From: an uncultured Lachnospiraceae bacterium
Lineage (GTDB): Bacteria; Bacillota; Clostridia; Lachnospirales; Lachnospiraceae
Direction: 5' to 3'
Assembly: GCA_910579805.1 (NCBI GenBank)
Contig: CAJTWM010000003.1
Coordinates: 62,001-126,000 of the forward strand
DNA: 64,000 bases
Each line of letters opens with the position of its first letter. Position 1 is the first letter of the stretch. A program made the translations under genes and the position numbers. Positions 8,050-16,536 of the stretch are shown here, piece after piece. The notes beneath the pieces are model-generated. The model searched no databases. It saw only the letters and a list, made by a program, of their open reading frames with translations, and was not told where the DNA came from.

Positions 8050-9543
8050 CTAATTTGTCGCAAGCGTATGCACGGCGTCATAAATCTGTTTATCGACGGC
8101 CTCCAGTCCCGCTTTGATCTGTTCCAGCGATCCGTATTTTTTATCCGATGTTCGGAACGCGTCCTTTGCAAGATCCTGAAAAAATGTCTGTGCCGGAGTC
8201 CAAATCTGTTCTACCGCACGGATAGACGGCATGACTACAATATTGCCTTCATCCAGATTATGATACATGATCTCGGAAATACCGCCCGCCGCTTCCGCCG
8301 CGTCGCTTCTTGCAGGAACGATCCCTAAAGTCTCATGCCTTTTCATGATCATATCATAATTGGTGGCAAATTCTACAAATGCCAGGCAGGCGTTCGGCGC
8401 TTTTGTATATGCGCTGATGGCATAACCGTTTACGCCGCCCATAGCTTTCAGAGGGATCAGTTCCGGATTTTCCTCTGTCAGGTCCCCGCTTGCAGGAAGT
8501 CTGGGTACATCGGTAACGACCAGATTTTCCTCCGCCTTTGCTTTCGCCTCGTCCGCGCTCATACCTTCGTTTTCATATACCATTGCCAGTTCTTTCAAAA
8601 AGAGGGACTTTACGTCCGGCGTAGTCATTGTTGCAAAATAAGTACCGTCGGCTAACTTAGAGTACGCGCTTACGGTCACGGAATCGTCGATACAGTCCTC
8701 GTTCATAAGTCCCGCCTGCTGCAAAAGCACGTTAGCCCCGATCTCGGCATTTCCCGCTGAAAATCCAATATCCTCCGCGTTCGTATTTTGATCTCCAAAA
8801 ACATACGCGCCGTAAGAGAACAAAAATCCCGATGAAAAATATACGTCGTACATAGAACGCATATAACCAAATTTTCCTTCTCCTTTATCTACAATAGATT
8901 GGGAATAGCGGTACATATCATTCCAGTTTTCAACCATATCCGGAATTTTATTTCCGTTTTTGTCCCATTCCGTCTCCCAATTTTCGGGCAGCATATCTTT
9001 CCGGTAATAAAGCATGGAAGACTGCACGTTGACGGGTACGCCCATATAATAAGTCACACCGTCGATCACCGTCTTATATGCATCCCACGCCGTCTGCGGA
9101 ATCTTATCATAGCTTTCCAAATTTTGGGCAGGTATAGGATAAATATGCTTTCCTTCCACATATTTCATCAGCACGTCGTTTGCCTGATATAAAACGTCGG
9201 GGCCGTAACCATAAGGACCGTCGTCCGCAAGATTACTGTATTGATCCATATTGGCGTCCACCGCTACGATCCCGTAATCTGCATAGGCTTCGTTAAAGGC
9301 GTCGATCACCTCCTGAAAATACCCCTCTGCAATCGCCGTATCGTTTTCCAATACGCGGATAGTCACGTCTTTTTCCAGCTCTCCGCTGTAAATAGCGCTT
9401 AAATCCGCGCTCTTTTCCGTTGTTTCCGTCTCTGCTTTCCCCTCTTGCGTCCCTGAAGGCGTTTCTCCGTTTTCTTTCCCGCATCCGGACAAAAGACCGA
9501 TGCACATGGACGAGATAAGCAGACTGCACCATAATTTTTTCAT
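8050..9543 (-). CDS. Sugar-binding lipoprotein, MalE/cyclodextrin type
   Basis: A 497-residue extracellular solute-binding protein for the MalF/MalG-type permeases. The signal peptide MKKLWCSLLISSMCIGLLSGCGK ends in the lipobox LSGC, so it is a lipid-anchored receptor on the outer face of the membrane. A short acidic linker (ETPSGTQEGKAETE) precedes the binding domain (ITIRVLEND-like opening at residue ~60, YGPDVLYQANDVL, MGVPVNVQSSMLYYRKDML), which has the two-lobed MalE layout. The ATG at 9543 gives a clean signal peptide; TTG at 9555 and GTG at 9552 are also in frame but sit too near the AAAGG site. The gene lies 20 bases after the GH13 gene. Confidence 0.9.
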   Translation of the reverse strand: MKKLWCSLLISSMCIGLLSGCGKENGETPSGTQEGKAETETTEKSADLSAIYSGELEKDVTIRVLENDTAIAEGYFQEVIDAFNEAYADYGIVAVDANMDQYSNLADDGPYGYGPDVLYQANDVLMKYVEGKHIYPIPAQNLESYDKIPQTAWDAYKTVIDGVTYYMGVPVNVQSSMLYYRKDMLPENWETEWDKNGNKIPDMVENWNDMYRYSQSIVDKGEGKFGYMRSMYDVYFSSGFLFSYGAYVFGDQNTNAEDIGFSAGNAEIGANVLLQQAGLMNEDCIDDSVTVSAYSKLADGTYFATMTTPDVKSLFLKELAMVYENEGMSADEAKAKAEENLVVTDVPRLPASGDLTEENPELIPLKAMGGVNGYAISAYTKAPNACLAFVEFATNYDMIMKRHETLGIVPARSDAAEAAGGISEIMYHNLDEGNIVVMPSIRAVEQIWTPAQTFFQDLAKDAFRTSDKKYGSLEQIKAGLEAVDKQIYDAVHTLATN

Positions 9544-9563
9544 AATCCACACCAACCTTTCTT

Positions 9564-11345
9564 TTACTGCTCTACTTCATTTACTTCCTTTATTACTTTC
9601 ACTTCATCCTTACTTCCTTTAAAAATCAGGAAACCGTCCGTTTCTAAGTTTCCTTGTATTTTCTCCGGTCCCTTCCCCGATTCTTCCTCATTATGAAAAT
9701 GATTCTCTAAAAGTACTTCTCCCCGTAAACTCACAGACCTCTTTTCTCCCGACTGGTTTGCTACCAGTACAAGTTCTCCCTCATCCGAATATCTGCTTAA
9801 AACAAACAGATCCCCCTTTGCCATAGTGGAAATTCCTCCGCTTTCCACTATACCGTTCTGTCGTAATGAAAGCAGTTTCCTAAGCTGATTTCCGAAATCC
9901 TGATCCCAATGCTCCTCTTCCCAATCAAAGCACCGTCTGTTGTCAGGATCATATCCTCCCTCTAATAAAATCTCCGTTCCGTAATAGATACACGGCGCGC
10001 CGACAAACATACACATGACCGCCGCCGCTGAAAGCACCCTGTCTTTGTTTTTGTGTACATAAGTATAAAAACGGTCCGTATCGTGGGAATCCAACAAATT
10101 TAACATCATGGCGTTTACCTGATCCGTGTTCCTCATTAAAAGCTCATTCAGTTTCCATGCAAATTCTTTTGCGCCGAATGCGCCGAATGCATAATAATCC
10201 AGACATGCTTTCGTAAACGCATAATTCATAATGCTGTCGTACTGGTCGCCTTTCAGAAAACTGTTAGCATCGTGCCAGTTCTCCCCTATGATAACACAAT
10301 CCGCCTTTACTTCCTTTACCCTCTTTCTGAAGATCCGCCAAAAATCATGGGAAACTTCGTCGGAAACATCCAGCCGCCATCCGTCTATATCATATTTCTT
10401 TATCCATGAAACCGCAATATTGAGTAAAAATTCCTGCACCTCGGGATTGGAAGTATTAAACTTGGGCATATAGTCGCAAAAGGCGAACACCTCATAGTTT
10501 AATTTATCTTTGTCCGGTTTCTCCCCGTTTATGATAAACCAGTCAAAATAAGGCGATTGCTTTCCCCTCTTCAACACGTCCTGAAATTGCGGCAGCAGTT
10601 CGCTGCAGTGATTGAACACCGCGTCCAATACTACTCGGATCCCTCTTTTATGCGCCTGCTTTACCAATTTCCCAAAATCCTCATTCGTACCGAAATGACC
10701 GTCTATCATATGATAATCGGAAATATCATATTTATGGTTGGAAACCGCGCAGAAGATCGGCGTCAGATACAAGGCGTTGATCCCTAATCCGCTTATATAG
10801 TCCAGTTTCTTCGTAATGCCCGGAATGTCCCCGCCTGCAAAACTTTTCGGTTTCGGCTTATCTCCCCAGTTTAAATTAATGTAGCTTCTGTCTTTATCCC
10901 CGATCCCGCAAAAGAAACGCTCTATAAATATTTCATAAAAGACTGCGCTTCTCATCCACTCCGCTTCTTTATGGATATCCGCTTCGTTAATATATGCCAG
11001 TTGGAAAAAGTTAAAATATGCCAGTGAAAAATCATAGTCCTCGCTTAAACCGTCCTCCGAAAAATAATAACCTTTTCCGTTTTCCCATATTCGGAATACA
11101 TAAGCAAATCTTACGTCCTGAAGCGGTAGCAGGATCTCATAGTATGCGTAAAGCCGGTCTTCATATTTCCTTTCCATCTCGCTGCACTGTTGTTTTTGCT
11201 GGATGATATATTTGCTTTCATAGATTACTTCTACCTTCTCCGGTCTGTCTCTTCTGTCTACCCGAAGTCTCAGTACCAATCTTCGCGTATCCAATGAAAA
11301 ACAGAATTTGGAATCAGGTATATGTAAAATTCCTTGTTCATTCAT
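9564..11345 (-). CDS. GH13 neopullulanase/cyclomaltodextrinase-type alpha-amylase
   Basis: A 593-residue cytoplasmic GH13 enzyme, the size of subfamily-20 maltogenic amylases. It has an N-terminal beta domain (about 1-120, CBM34-like), then the barrel with region I DAVFNH (241-246), region II GWRLDVSDEV with nucleophile Asp326, region III GENW with acid Glu355, and region IV LLDSHDTDR with Asp422. All catalytic residues are intact. There is no signal peptide, so it should hydrolyse imported malto- or cyclodextrins. The ATG follows GGAGG at six bases. It is the first gene of the importer operon and diverges from a LacI-type regulator 101 bases away. A Ser/Glu/Lys-rich C-terminal tail (after about 560) is not part of the core fold. 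Confidence 0.93.
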   Translation of the reverse strand: MNEQGILHIPDSKFCFSLDTRRLVLRLRVDRRDRPEKVEVIYESKYIIQQKQQCSEMERKYEDRLYAYYEILLPLQDVRFAYVFRIWENGKGYYFSEDGLSEDYDFSLAYFNFFQLAYINEADIHKEAEWMRSAVFYEIFIERFFCGIGDKDRSYINLNWGDKPKPKSFAGGDIPGITKKLDYISGLGINALYLTPIFCAVSNHKYDISDYHMIDGHFGTNEDFGKLVKQAHKRGIRVVLDAVFNHCSELLPQFQDVLKRGKQSPYFDWFIINGEKPDKDKLNYEVFAFCDYMPKFNTSNPEVQEFLLNIAVSWIKKYDIDGWRLDVSDEVSHDFWRIFRKRVKEVKADCVIIGENWHDANSFLKGDQYDSIMNYAFTKACLDYYAFGAFGAKEFAWKLNELLMRNTDQVNAMMLNLLDSHDTDRFYTYVHKNKDRVLSAAAVMCMFVGAPCIYYGTEILLEGGYDPDNRRCFDWEEEHWDQDFGNQLRKLLSLRQNGIVESGGISTMAKGDLFVLSRYSDEGELVLVANQSGEKRSVSLRGEVLLENHFHNEEESGKGPEKIQGNLETDGFLIFKGSKDEVKVIKEVNEVEQ

Positions 11346-11411
11346 TATGATCCTCCGTCCTTTTCATAACAATCCCGTTACTATTCTTTTTATTTTCGTG
11401 AAAGTGCCTCA

Positions 11412-11440
11412 TTGACAAAAAAAGACACTAAGTATATAAA
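11412..11440 (+). promoter_or_regulatory. Sigma-A promoter placing the start at the LacI ATG
   Basis: A perfect -35 TTGACA (11412-11417), a 17-base spacer and -10 TATAAA (11435-11440). Only six bases separate the -10 box from the ATG at 11447, so transcription should begin on or next to the A of the start codon. The opposite strand carries TTGTCA overlapping this -35, a possible -35 for the GH13 operon, but with a weak -10 (AAATAA). Confidence 0.7.
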
Positions 11441-11446
11441 TAAGCT

Positions 11447-12235
11447 ATGAGTAAAAAATATACGATCCGAGATATAGCCAAACAGGCAGGCGTGTCCGTA
11501 GCCACCGTATCCTATGTCATCAATGACCGCGACGATAAGAGAATCAGTGAAGAAACGAAGAAAAAGGTACGTCAGATTATTAACCTTTTGGATTACAAAC
11601 CCAATTCTTCAGCGAAATCACTTGCGACAAATAAAACTTATACCGCTGCACTCTATTTTGCTAAAGAGGACTCTCTCTGCAAGCGTTCCGAACAACTTTT
11701 AGTTGCCGAAGCCCTTGCGGCAACTTTGACGCGGCACGGATACCATCTTCTTTTACAGGGTGGGCAGGAACTGCAGCAGATCGATTATGCAGATGCTATC
11801 CTATGCTACGACACGACCACCGACTTTTTCTGTGAAGTCGGCGACAAAAACTTAATCCCTCTGATTGCCATAGATATACTGGTGGATGCGCCGCTCCAGA
11901 TCTTTTTCCAGATATGTACGGACTATCAGAAGCAAAAAGAACAAGCTGATGCACATTTCGGCAAAGATAATTATACCTACTGCTGCCTCTTACCTAATAA
12001 TATGGAGGTAAAATCTCTGATCTCCGATACTTTTTCATCGGTTTGTTTCATAGACGGCGGGCAGGTTCCCGTCGCCGGAAATATCGCATACAGTCAGGAA
12101 TCCCTGCGCTTTTTTATCCCTTCTGATGCCCTGTATATCCCTTGTGATATGCAGTCGAAAACAGAGCAGGTATTTACCTGTATGGAACTTGCCATGGACC
12201 GTGTTCCCGGCTGCACTCACAATTGTTTTGTATAA
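11447..12235 (+). CDS. LacI-family regulator with short effector domain, probably leaderless
   Basis: The N-terminus is a textbook LacI head (YTIRDIAKQAGVSVATVSYVINDRDD..ISEETKKKVRQIINLLDYKPN, then the hinge SSAKSLATNKT). The remainder is only about 200 residues, whereas the usual core is about 275, so the protein totals 262 against the usual 330-340. The core opens normally (YTAALYF), but the C-terminal lobe looks cut down and ends in VPGCTHNCFV. No Shine-Dalgarno precedes the ATG, and the promoter abuts it. It is divergent from the GH13 importer operon and convergent (five bases) with the lipoprotein gene at 12241. It is the likely regulator of both; the palindromes at 13451 and 13564 are candidate targets. 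Whether it still binds a sugar is unknown. Confidence 0.85.
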   Translation: MSKKYTIRDIAKQAGVSVATVSYVINDRDDKRISEETKKKVRQIINLLDYKPNSSAKSLATNKTYTAALYFAKEDSLCKRSEQLLVAEALAATLTRHGYHLLLQGGQELQQIDYADAILCYDTTTDFFCEVGDKNLIPLIAIDILVDAPLQIFFQICTDYQKQKEQADAHFGKDNYTYCCLLPNNMEVKSLISDTFSSVCFIDGGQVPVAGNIAYSQESLRFFIPSDALYIPCDMQSKTEQVFTCMELAMDRVPGCTHNCFV

Positions 12236-12240
12236 CTGTT

Positions 12241-13419
12241 TTATTCCGCAAATTCTACCGTCAATTCTTTCGTATCGGGACGATAAGTAAACGTATAAGT
12301 TCCCGCCTGCTTTGCTACGATATTCTGGCTTTCCGTTCCGTCTACCAAGGACAGGGAAGCCTCGTCGCTTATATTACTGTATCGTACATATTCGTTTCCT
12401 ACGCTGGATTCTTCTCCTACTGTAACCAGCGTTGTCAACAGGAATTCATCGCCTTCTTCCAATGCGATCGTCAACGTATGAACGCCGTCTGCTTCGGTAA
12501 ATTTATATTCTTCATCATATTTATCTTCCCAGTTGGTAATAATAGCGCCTTTAATATAGTAAGCGACATCCAGATCCGCCTGTTCGGCTACCATATCGCC
12601 GTTATAAGTCCATTCGATCTTATCATAAGGATTCGAATTATAATTTTCTTTTGTCTCTTCGCTATAATAACTGTTTTCCGTATCATATACGTCCGCCCCC
12701 GGGAACGTAGTCAGGGTAAGCGTATAATTACCCGTTACCGCACATTTGATATTGGATTTTTTATTGCTGTCGGAAAGCCCGCCGGAAACGACAAAATATT
12801 CTTTACCGTCCAAAGAAGTCGTTGTCATATATCCGCCGCCTCTTTGGTTATTCCAAGAGCTGTCAATGGCAAACTGGAACTCGTCGCCTTCGCACAGATC
12901 CACCGTGATACTGTATACGTTCTCGCCTTCGCTCTTCGTCATATAGTGTTCGTCATTAATCGTTTTTCCCCAGCTTGAAACGGAAAGTAACGGACTCGTA
13001 CCGCTCCCCACAATAGCAAACGTCCTCGTATCTTCTACGTTTTCCATGAATCCTGCGAATACCCCCACGTCCTCCGTGATCGGCTTCGTAAAATCAAATG
13101 CATGTGCCAGAGACGGCGTTGCGAACCACCCCATAAACATCTGGTTTTCTTTTTCCGGCACATATTCCGTAGCCAGTTCTCCGCTCTTGACTTCCTCCGT
13201 AGATAATACCGTGGTTCCGTCCGTATCGTAAAAAGTCACTGTAAAAGCCTGTTCCGCCTCTGCATCCGCCTCTTTTGATTCACCTGCCGTCTCCTGTTGT
13301 ACGCTCCCGCCGGACGTGCTTTCCGGCTTGGTATCTGTGCTGCCGTTGCCGCATCCGTACAAAACGGAAATACTTAAAGCCGCCGCCGTAATCATAATGC
13401 TTACTTTCTTTCTCTTCAT
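12241..13419 (-). CDS. Putative starch/oligosaccharide-binding lipoprotein
   Basis: 392 residues with signal peptide and lipobox (MKRKKVSIM..SVLYGCGN), then a Ser/Gly/Glu linker. Residues about 57-130 look like an InlB B-repeat/Flg-new module (TVTFYDTDGTTVLSTEEVKSGE..FMGWFATP). Two beta-sandwich modules follow (about 130-250 and 280-392), each with a phrase of the type EGDEFQFAI or EGDEFLLTT, an aromatic-rich surface (SSWNNQRGGGY) and the closing TYTFTYRPDTKELTVEF. Such modules occur in starch-binding lipoproteins, but I cannot name a family firmly. The gene has its own promoter with two operator palindromes and a good GGGAGG site. It is probably a surface glycan-binding partner of the malto-oligosaccharide system; this is inferred. 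Confidence 0.75.
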   Translation of the reverse strand: MKRKKVSIMITAAALSISVLYGCGNGSTDTKPESTSGGSVQQETAGESKEADAEAEQAFTVTFYDTDGTTVLSTEEVKSGELATEYVPEKENQMFMGWFATPSLAHAFDFTKPITEDVGVFAGFMENVEDTRTFAIVGSGTSPLLSVSSWGKTINDEHYMTKSEGENVYSITVDLCEGDEFQFAIDSSWNNQRGGGYMTTTSLDGKEYFVVSGGLSDSNKKSNIKCAVTGNYTLTLTTFPGADVYDTENSYYSEETKENYNSNPYDKIEWTYNGDMVAEQADLDVAYYIKGAIITNWEDKYDEEYKFTEADGVHTLTIALEEGDEFLLTTLVTVGEESSVGNEYVRYSNISDEASLSLVDGTESQNIVAKQAGTYTFTYRPDTKELTVEFAE

Positions 13420-13450
13420 AAAATTTCCTCCCTTAATAAAAACGCCATGT

Positions 13451-13468
13451 TGCTTAACTGGTTAAGCA
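13451..13468. promoter_or_regulatory. Palindromic operator, copy 1
   Basis: TGCTTAACTGGTTAAGCA, with two 8-base perfect arms around a central TG. The 18-bp even-length form is typical of LacI-family operators. It lies in the leader region, 32 bases upstream of the lipoprotein ATG at 13419. Confidence 0.75.
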
Positions 13469-13563
13469 AACGGGTAAAAAAATTTACTGCGTACATGGTT
13501 AATCGCAGTTTGTCTATGTCGTCTGATGCTTTTCGGGATATTGACATTGTATATGATCCCGTT

Positions 13564-13581
13564 TGCTTAACTGGTTAAGCA
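13564..13581. promoter_or_regulatory. Palindromic operator, copy 2
   Basis: An identical 18-bp copy, 113 bases from the first. It begins one base after the -10 box of the minus-strand promoter and covers the predicted transcription start, so a bound repressor would block the lipoprotein gene. Confidence 0.75.
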
Positions 13582-13582
13582 T

Positions 13583-13611
13583 ATTGTAATATTTAAGCCT
13601 GCCTCTGTCAA
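13583..13611 (-). promoter_or_regulatory. Sigma-A promoter of the lipoprotein gene
   Basis: On the minus strand, -35 TTGACA (13606-13611), a 17-base spacer and -10 TACAAT (13583-13588). The predicted start near 13576 falls inside operator copy 2 and gives a leader of about 155 bases that contains copy 1. Confidence 0.75.
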
Positions 13612-13685
13612 TTTCTTTATTTAACAAAAGCAGACTTATAATTTTGTGAGTATTTAACAAATAAATGCTTTTATTTCTGTTTTTC

Positions 13686-15197
13686 TTATGCTTTTTCCAC
13701 CCGTATCTCGACAACGCTGTTTGCAGGCATGTTTACGTCCAAGCCGCTTTCCGTTACGGTATAGTCAGCGAAATCGGCCTCTACTACTTCTTCCGGCGCT
13801 TCAAACGTATTGTGGGCATGCATATCTTTATTGGTTACGATCTTTGCCTCCGTTACTTTATAACCGCCTTCCGCAAACCGGACCTCTACCGTTTCCGCCG
13901 CTTCAATAGAAAGATTATTCATGGTAAGAGTGATCGCCCCCTTCTCGTCAATGGATACGGATTCCGTTATTTTCGGCACTTTCCATTCGCCGATACCGAT
14001 CTCCTCCACTTCAGAAAGCGAACTTTGCAAAAGATCCGCGCCCTGATGGTGACGGTACATATGCATAACATGATAGGTCGGCGTCTTGATCATCTTGCTG
14101 CCTTCCGTCAAAAGCACTGCCTGAAGGACGTTGACCATCTGTGCCAGCGCAGCCATTTTTACCCTGTCACAATGTTTGTTAAAGATATTTAAAGTAATGC
14201 CGGCAATCAATGCGTCCCGTACCGTATTCTGCTGATATAAGAAGCCCGGATTCGTACCCGGCTCGCATGTATACCAGGAGCCCCATTCGTCTACGCACAT
14301 ACCGATTTTTTTATCCGGGTCGTACTGATCCATGATCGCGCCGTGGCGCTCCACCAAAGTATTCATATAAAGCGCTTTATTCATTGTCTTATACCATACC
14401 TGATCGTTAAAATCCGTAGCGCTGCCTTTGATCTCCCATCCTTCAGGATGTACATAGTAATGCAGGGAAAGATAGTCCATAAGCCCGTGGAACTGAGGCG
14501 CGCAGTGGTGATATGCCGTTTTTAAAACACCTTCCGTCCATCCGTAATCATCAACATTAGCGCCGCAGCAGATTTTTTTAATCGGATGTTTTTCGTCATA
14601 ATTCCTTACATAAGTCTGATAACGGCGGTATTCGTTTGCATAGAACTCCGGTGTCATATTGCCCCCGCAGCCCCAGTTTTCGTTCCCCACTCCAAAATAA
14701 TCTACTACCCACGGCTCTTCATGTCCGTTTTCGGTACGCATATCAGCCATAGGAGAAACACCTTTAAAAGTCAGGTATTCCACCCACTCGGACATTTCCT
14801 GAACTGTTCCGCTGCCAAGGTTACCGTTTATGTAAGTCTTGCAGCCGATCTGACGGCATAATTCCATAAATTCATGTGTGCCGAAACTGTTATCTTCCAC
14901 TACTCCGCCCCAATGGGTGTTGATCATCTTCTTTCTTTTTTCCTTCGGCCCGATACCATCCCTCCAGTGGTACTCGTCGGCAAAGCAGCCTCCCGGCCAG
15001 CGCAATACGGGAACTTTTAATTCTTTTAACGCATCCACAACATCGGTACGCATTCCGTTTACATTCGGGATCTCCGAATTTTCTCCGACATAAATCCCCT
15101 CATAAATACACCTTCCAAGATGTTCTGAAAAATGTCCGTAGATCTCCGGCTCGATCCTGCCTTCTTTTTTCCATTCATTAATTACTAATTTTGCCAT
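13686..15197 (-). CDS. GH51 alpha-L-arabinofuranosidase, cytoplasmic
   Basis: 503 residues, the usual length of bacterial intracellular GH51 enzymes that release terminal arabinofuranose from arabino-oligosaccharides. Acid/base Glu173 lies in GVGNENWGCGGN and nucleophile Glu304 in CVDEWGSWY; LRWPGGCFADEYHW (65-78) is the conserved barrel strand. The C-terminal beta domain (about 385-503) ends in MPANSVVEIRVEKA. There is no signal peptide. The start at 15197 follows TAGGAGT by five to six bases; the longer frame to 15239 lacks a site. It is downstream of, and collinear with, a GH43 exo-enzyme (124-base gap), so the pair should complete breakdown of imported arabinan fragments. Confidence 0.95.
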   Translation of the reverse strand: MAKLVINEWKKEGRIEPEIYGHFSEHLGRCIYEGIYVGENSEIPNVNGMRTDVVDALKELKVPVLRWPGGCFADEYHWRDGIGPKEKRKKMINTHWGGVVEDNSFGTHEFMELCRQIGCKTYINGNLGSGTVQEMSEWVEYLTFKGVSPMADMRTENGHEEPWVVDYFGVGNENWGCGGNMTPEFYANEYRRYQTYVRNYDEKHPIKKICCGANVDDYGWTEGVLKTAYHHCAPQFHGLMDYLSLHYYVHPEGWEIKGSATDFNDQVWYKTMNKALYMNTLVERHGAIMDQYDPDKKIGMCVDEWGSWYTCEPGTNPGFLYQQNTVRDALIAGITLNIFNKHCDRVKMAALAQMVNVLQAVLLTEGSKMIKTPTYHVMHMYRHHQGADLLQSSLSEVEEIGIGEWKVPKITESVSIDEKGAITLTMNNLSIEAAETVEVRFAEGGYKVTEAKIVTNKDMHAHNTFEAPEEVVEADFADYTVTESGLDVNMPANSVVEIRVEKA

Positions 15198-15320
15198 TTT
15201 GACTCCTATCTGCCCGCTATTCAGGCATAGTCCGCTCACGCAGAATTAAATTGAAATATACTATGTTTTCGATCCCCTGTAAGGAATCCGCTCATTCAAA
15301 ATTCGTTTATGTATACTCTC

Positions 15321-16280
15321 TCAGTCTTCATAAGAAAAAACCGGTCTGCCGTCTTCATCCCACCTGATCTTCATAAGCATGGCATGACGGTTAGGATTAT
15401 AAAGGGGATCTCCCTCTATCACCGATTCTTTTCTTGCATGGTATACCATAATATCGTTTCCCTCTTCATCCGTAGTAAAGGAATTATGTCCGGGTCCGTA
15501 GATCTCTCTTGTCTCGTCTGTCCTCAGAACCGGAAATCTTTCCTTATCCCAGGATCTGGGATCCAGCAAGTCGGCATTTTCATCGGCTGTCAGCATACCT
15601 ATACAGTAGCAGACGCCCGTCTCACTGGCAGAATAGGTCATAAAGATCTTCCCGTTATGTTTGATGATTCCGGGTCCTTCATTGACCCAAAAACCGATTC
15701 GTTCCCAATCGTAGTCCGGTGTCGTTAAAAGCACCTGCACGGTATTTAATGTATAACCGTTCTCCATTTTCGCAATATAGAGGTTGGAGATCTGTTTTCC
15801 GACGCCTACCTTCTCTGCCCATATGTAATAATATTCGCCCTTATTTTCCAGTATAGTGGCATCCAATGAAAATGCTTCAAAAGAAAACTCGTCTCCCTCG
15901 GCACGCTGCATTTTACCTTTTTCTTCCCACACATCCTCATAAGGATCGTTTCCCTGACATTCCAAAACATAAGGACGTATATTCCATATATTTTCCTTCT
16001 CTCCGCCTGCAAAATACAGATACCATTTTCCGAACAGAAAGTGGATCTCCGGCGCCCAAATATGTTCGCTCATCGGTCCGCTTTCATGTTTTCTCCAAAT
16101 AACCTTTTCCTCCGCTTCTGAAAGCTCTGCCAAAGACTTGGCCCTTCTTAAAATAATACAGTCATAAGCCGGAACGGACGCAGTAAAATAATACCACCCG
16201 TCTGTATGACGGTACACATACGGATCTGCTCTCTGTAGTATCCACGGTTCGTTGTATTTTAATTCCTTTCCGTTCTCCAT
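15321..16280 (-). CDS. GH43 exo-acting arabinofuranosidase-type enzyme
   Basis: About 319 residues, a single GH43 propeller with no extra module, similar in size and motifs to the subfamily-26 exo-alpha-1,5-L-arabinofuranosidases. Base Asp19 is in QRADPYVYRHTDG, Asp140 in FSLDATIL, acid Glu201 in FWVNEGPGI, and YGPGHNSFTTDEEGN is the usual fifth-blade segment. It is cytoplasmic. Start choice: an AGGAG site precedes the ATG at 16280 by 13 bases, and the protein then begins near the conserved RADPY as in relatives; ATGs at 16305 and 16313 are open but lack a good site. It is the first of a GH43-GH51 pair. A beta-xylosidase activity cannot be excluded. Confidence 0.85.
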   Translation of the reverse strand: MENGKELKYNEPWILQRADPYVYRHTDGWYYFTASVPAYDCIILRRAKSLAELSEAEEKVIWRKHESGPMSEHIWAPEIHFLFGKWYLYFAGGEKENIWNIRPYVLECQGNDPYEDVWEEKGKMQRAEGDEFSFEAFSLDATILENKGEYYYIWAEKVGVGKQISNLYIAKMENGYTLNTVQVLLTTPDYDWERIGFWVNEGPGIIKHNGKIFMTYSASETGVCYCIGMLTADENADLLDPRSWDKERFPVLRTDETREIYGPGHNSFTTDEEGNDIMVYHARKESVIEGDPLYNPNRHAMLMKIRWDEDGRPVFSYED

Positions 16281-16478
16281 TTTAATAATAATACTCCTTT
16301 CCATCTCTGTCATTTTCCGTTTGGAATTTCCTGATTTACTTCTGATACAGTAATTTTACCATATTTTTACGACGGCTCCATTACTTTTCTTACAACAGAT
16401 CTAAGCAATCTGATCCGGGCAGGTCAATGCCGCCCTTTCCGCATAAGTTCCTTTTTGAATGCCTGCCATAAGAAAAAT

Positions 16479-16507
16479 AATGGAGCTGCCAAAGTGACAG
16501 CTCCATT
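16479..16507 (-). terminator. Terminator after the LamG lipoprotein
   Basis: Perfect 10-base arms (16479-16488 and 16498-16507), with a run of minus-strand Ts interrupted by one A after the stem. It ends transcription of the gene at 16537-18126. Confidence 0.75.
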
Positions 16508-16536
16508 GGCTTTGCTTCTAATCTCAGCCTGAAAGA

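Noticed and set aside
11346..11446. LacI operator in the GH13-LacI intergenic region
   Set aside because: No palindrome of the TGCTTAAC type is present; autoregulation cannot be claimed.
13514..13714. 66-residue minus-strand frame between the operators and the GH51 gene
   Set aside because: It overlaps the lipoprotein promoter and operator copy 2 and shows no ribosome site or family.
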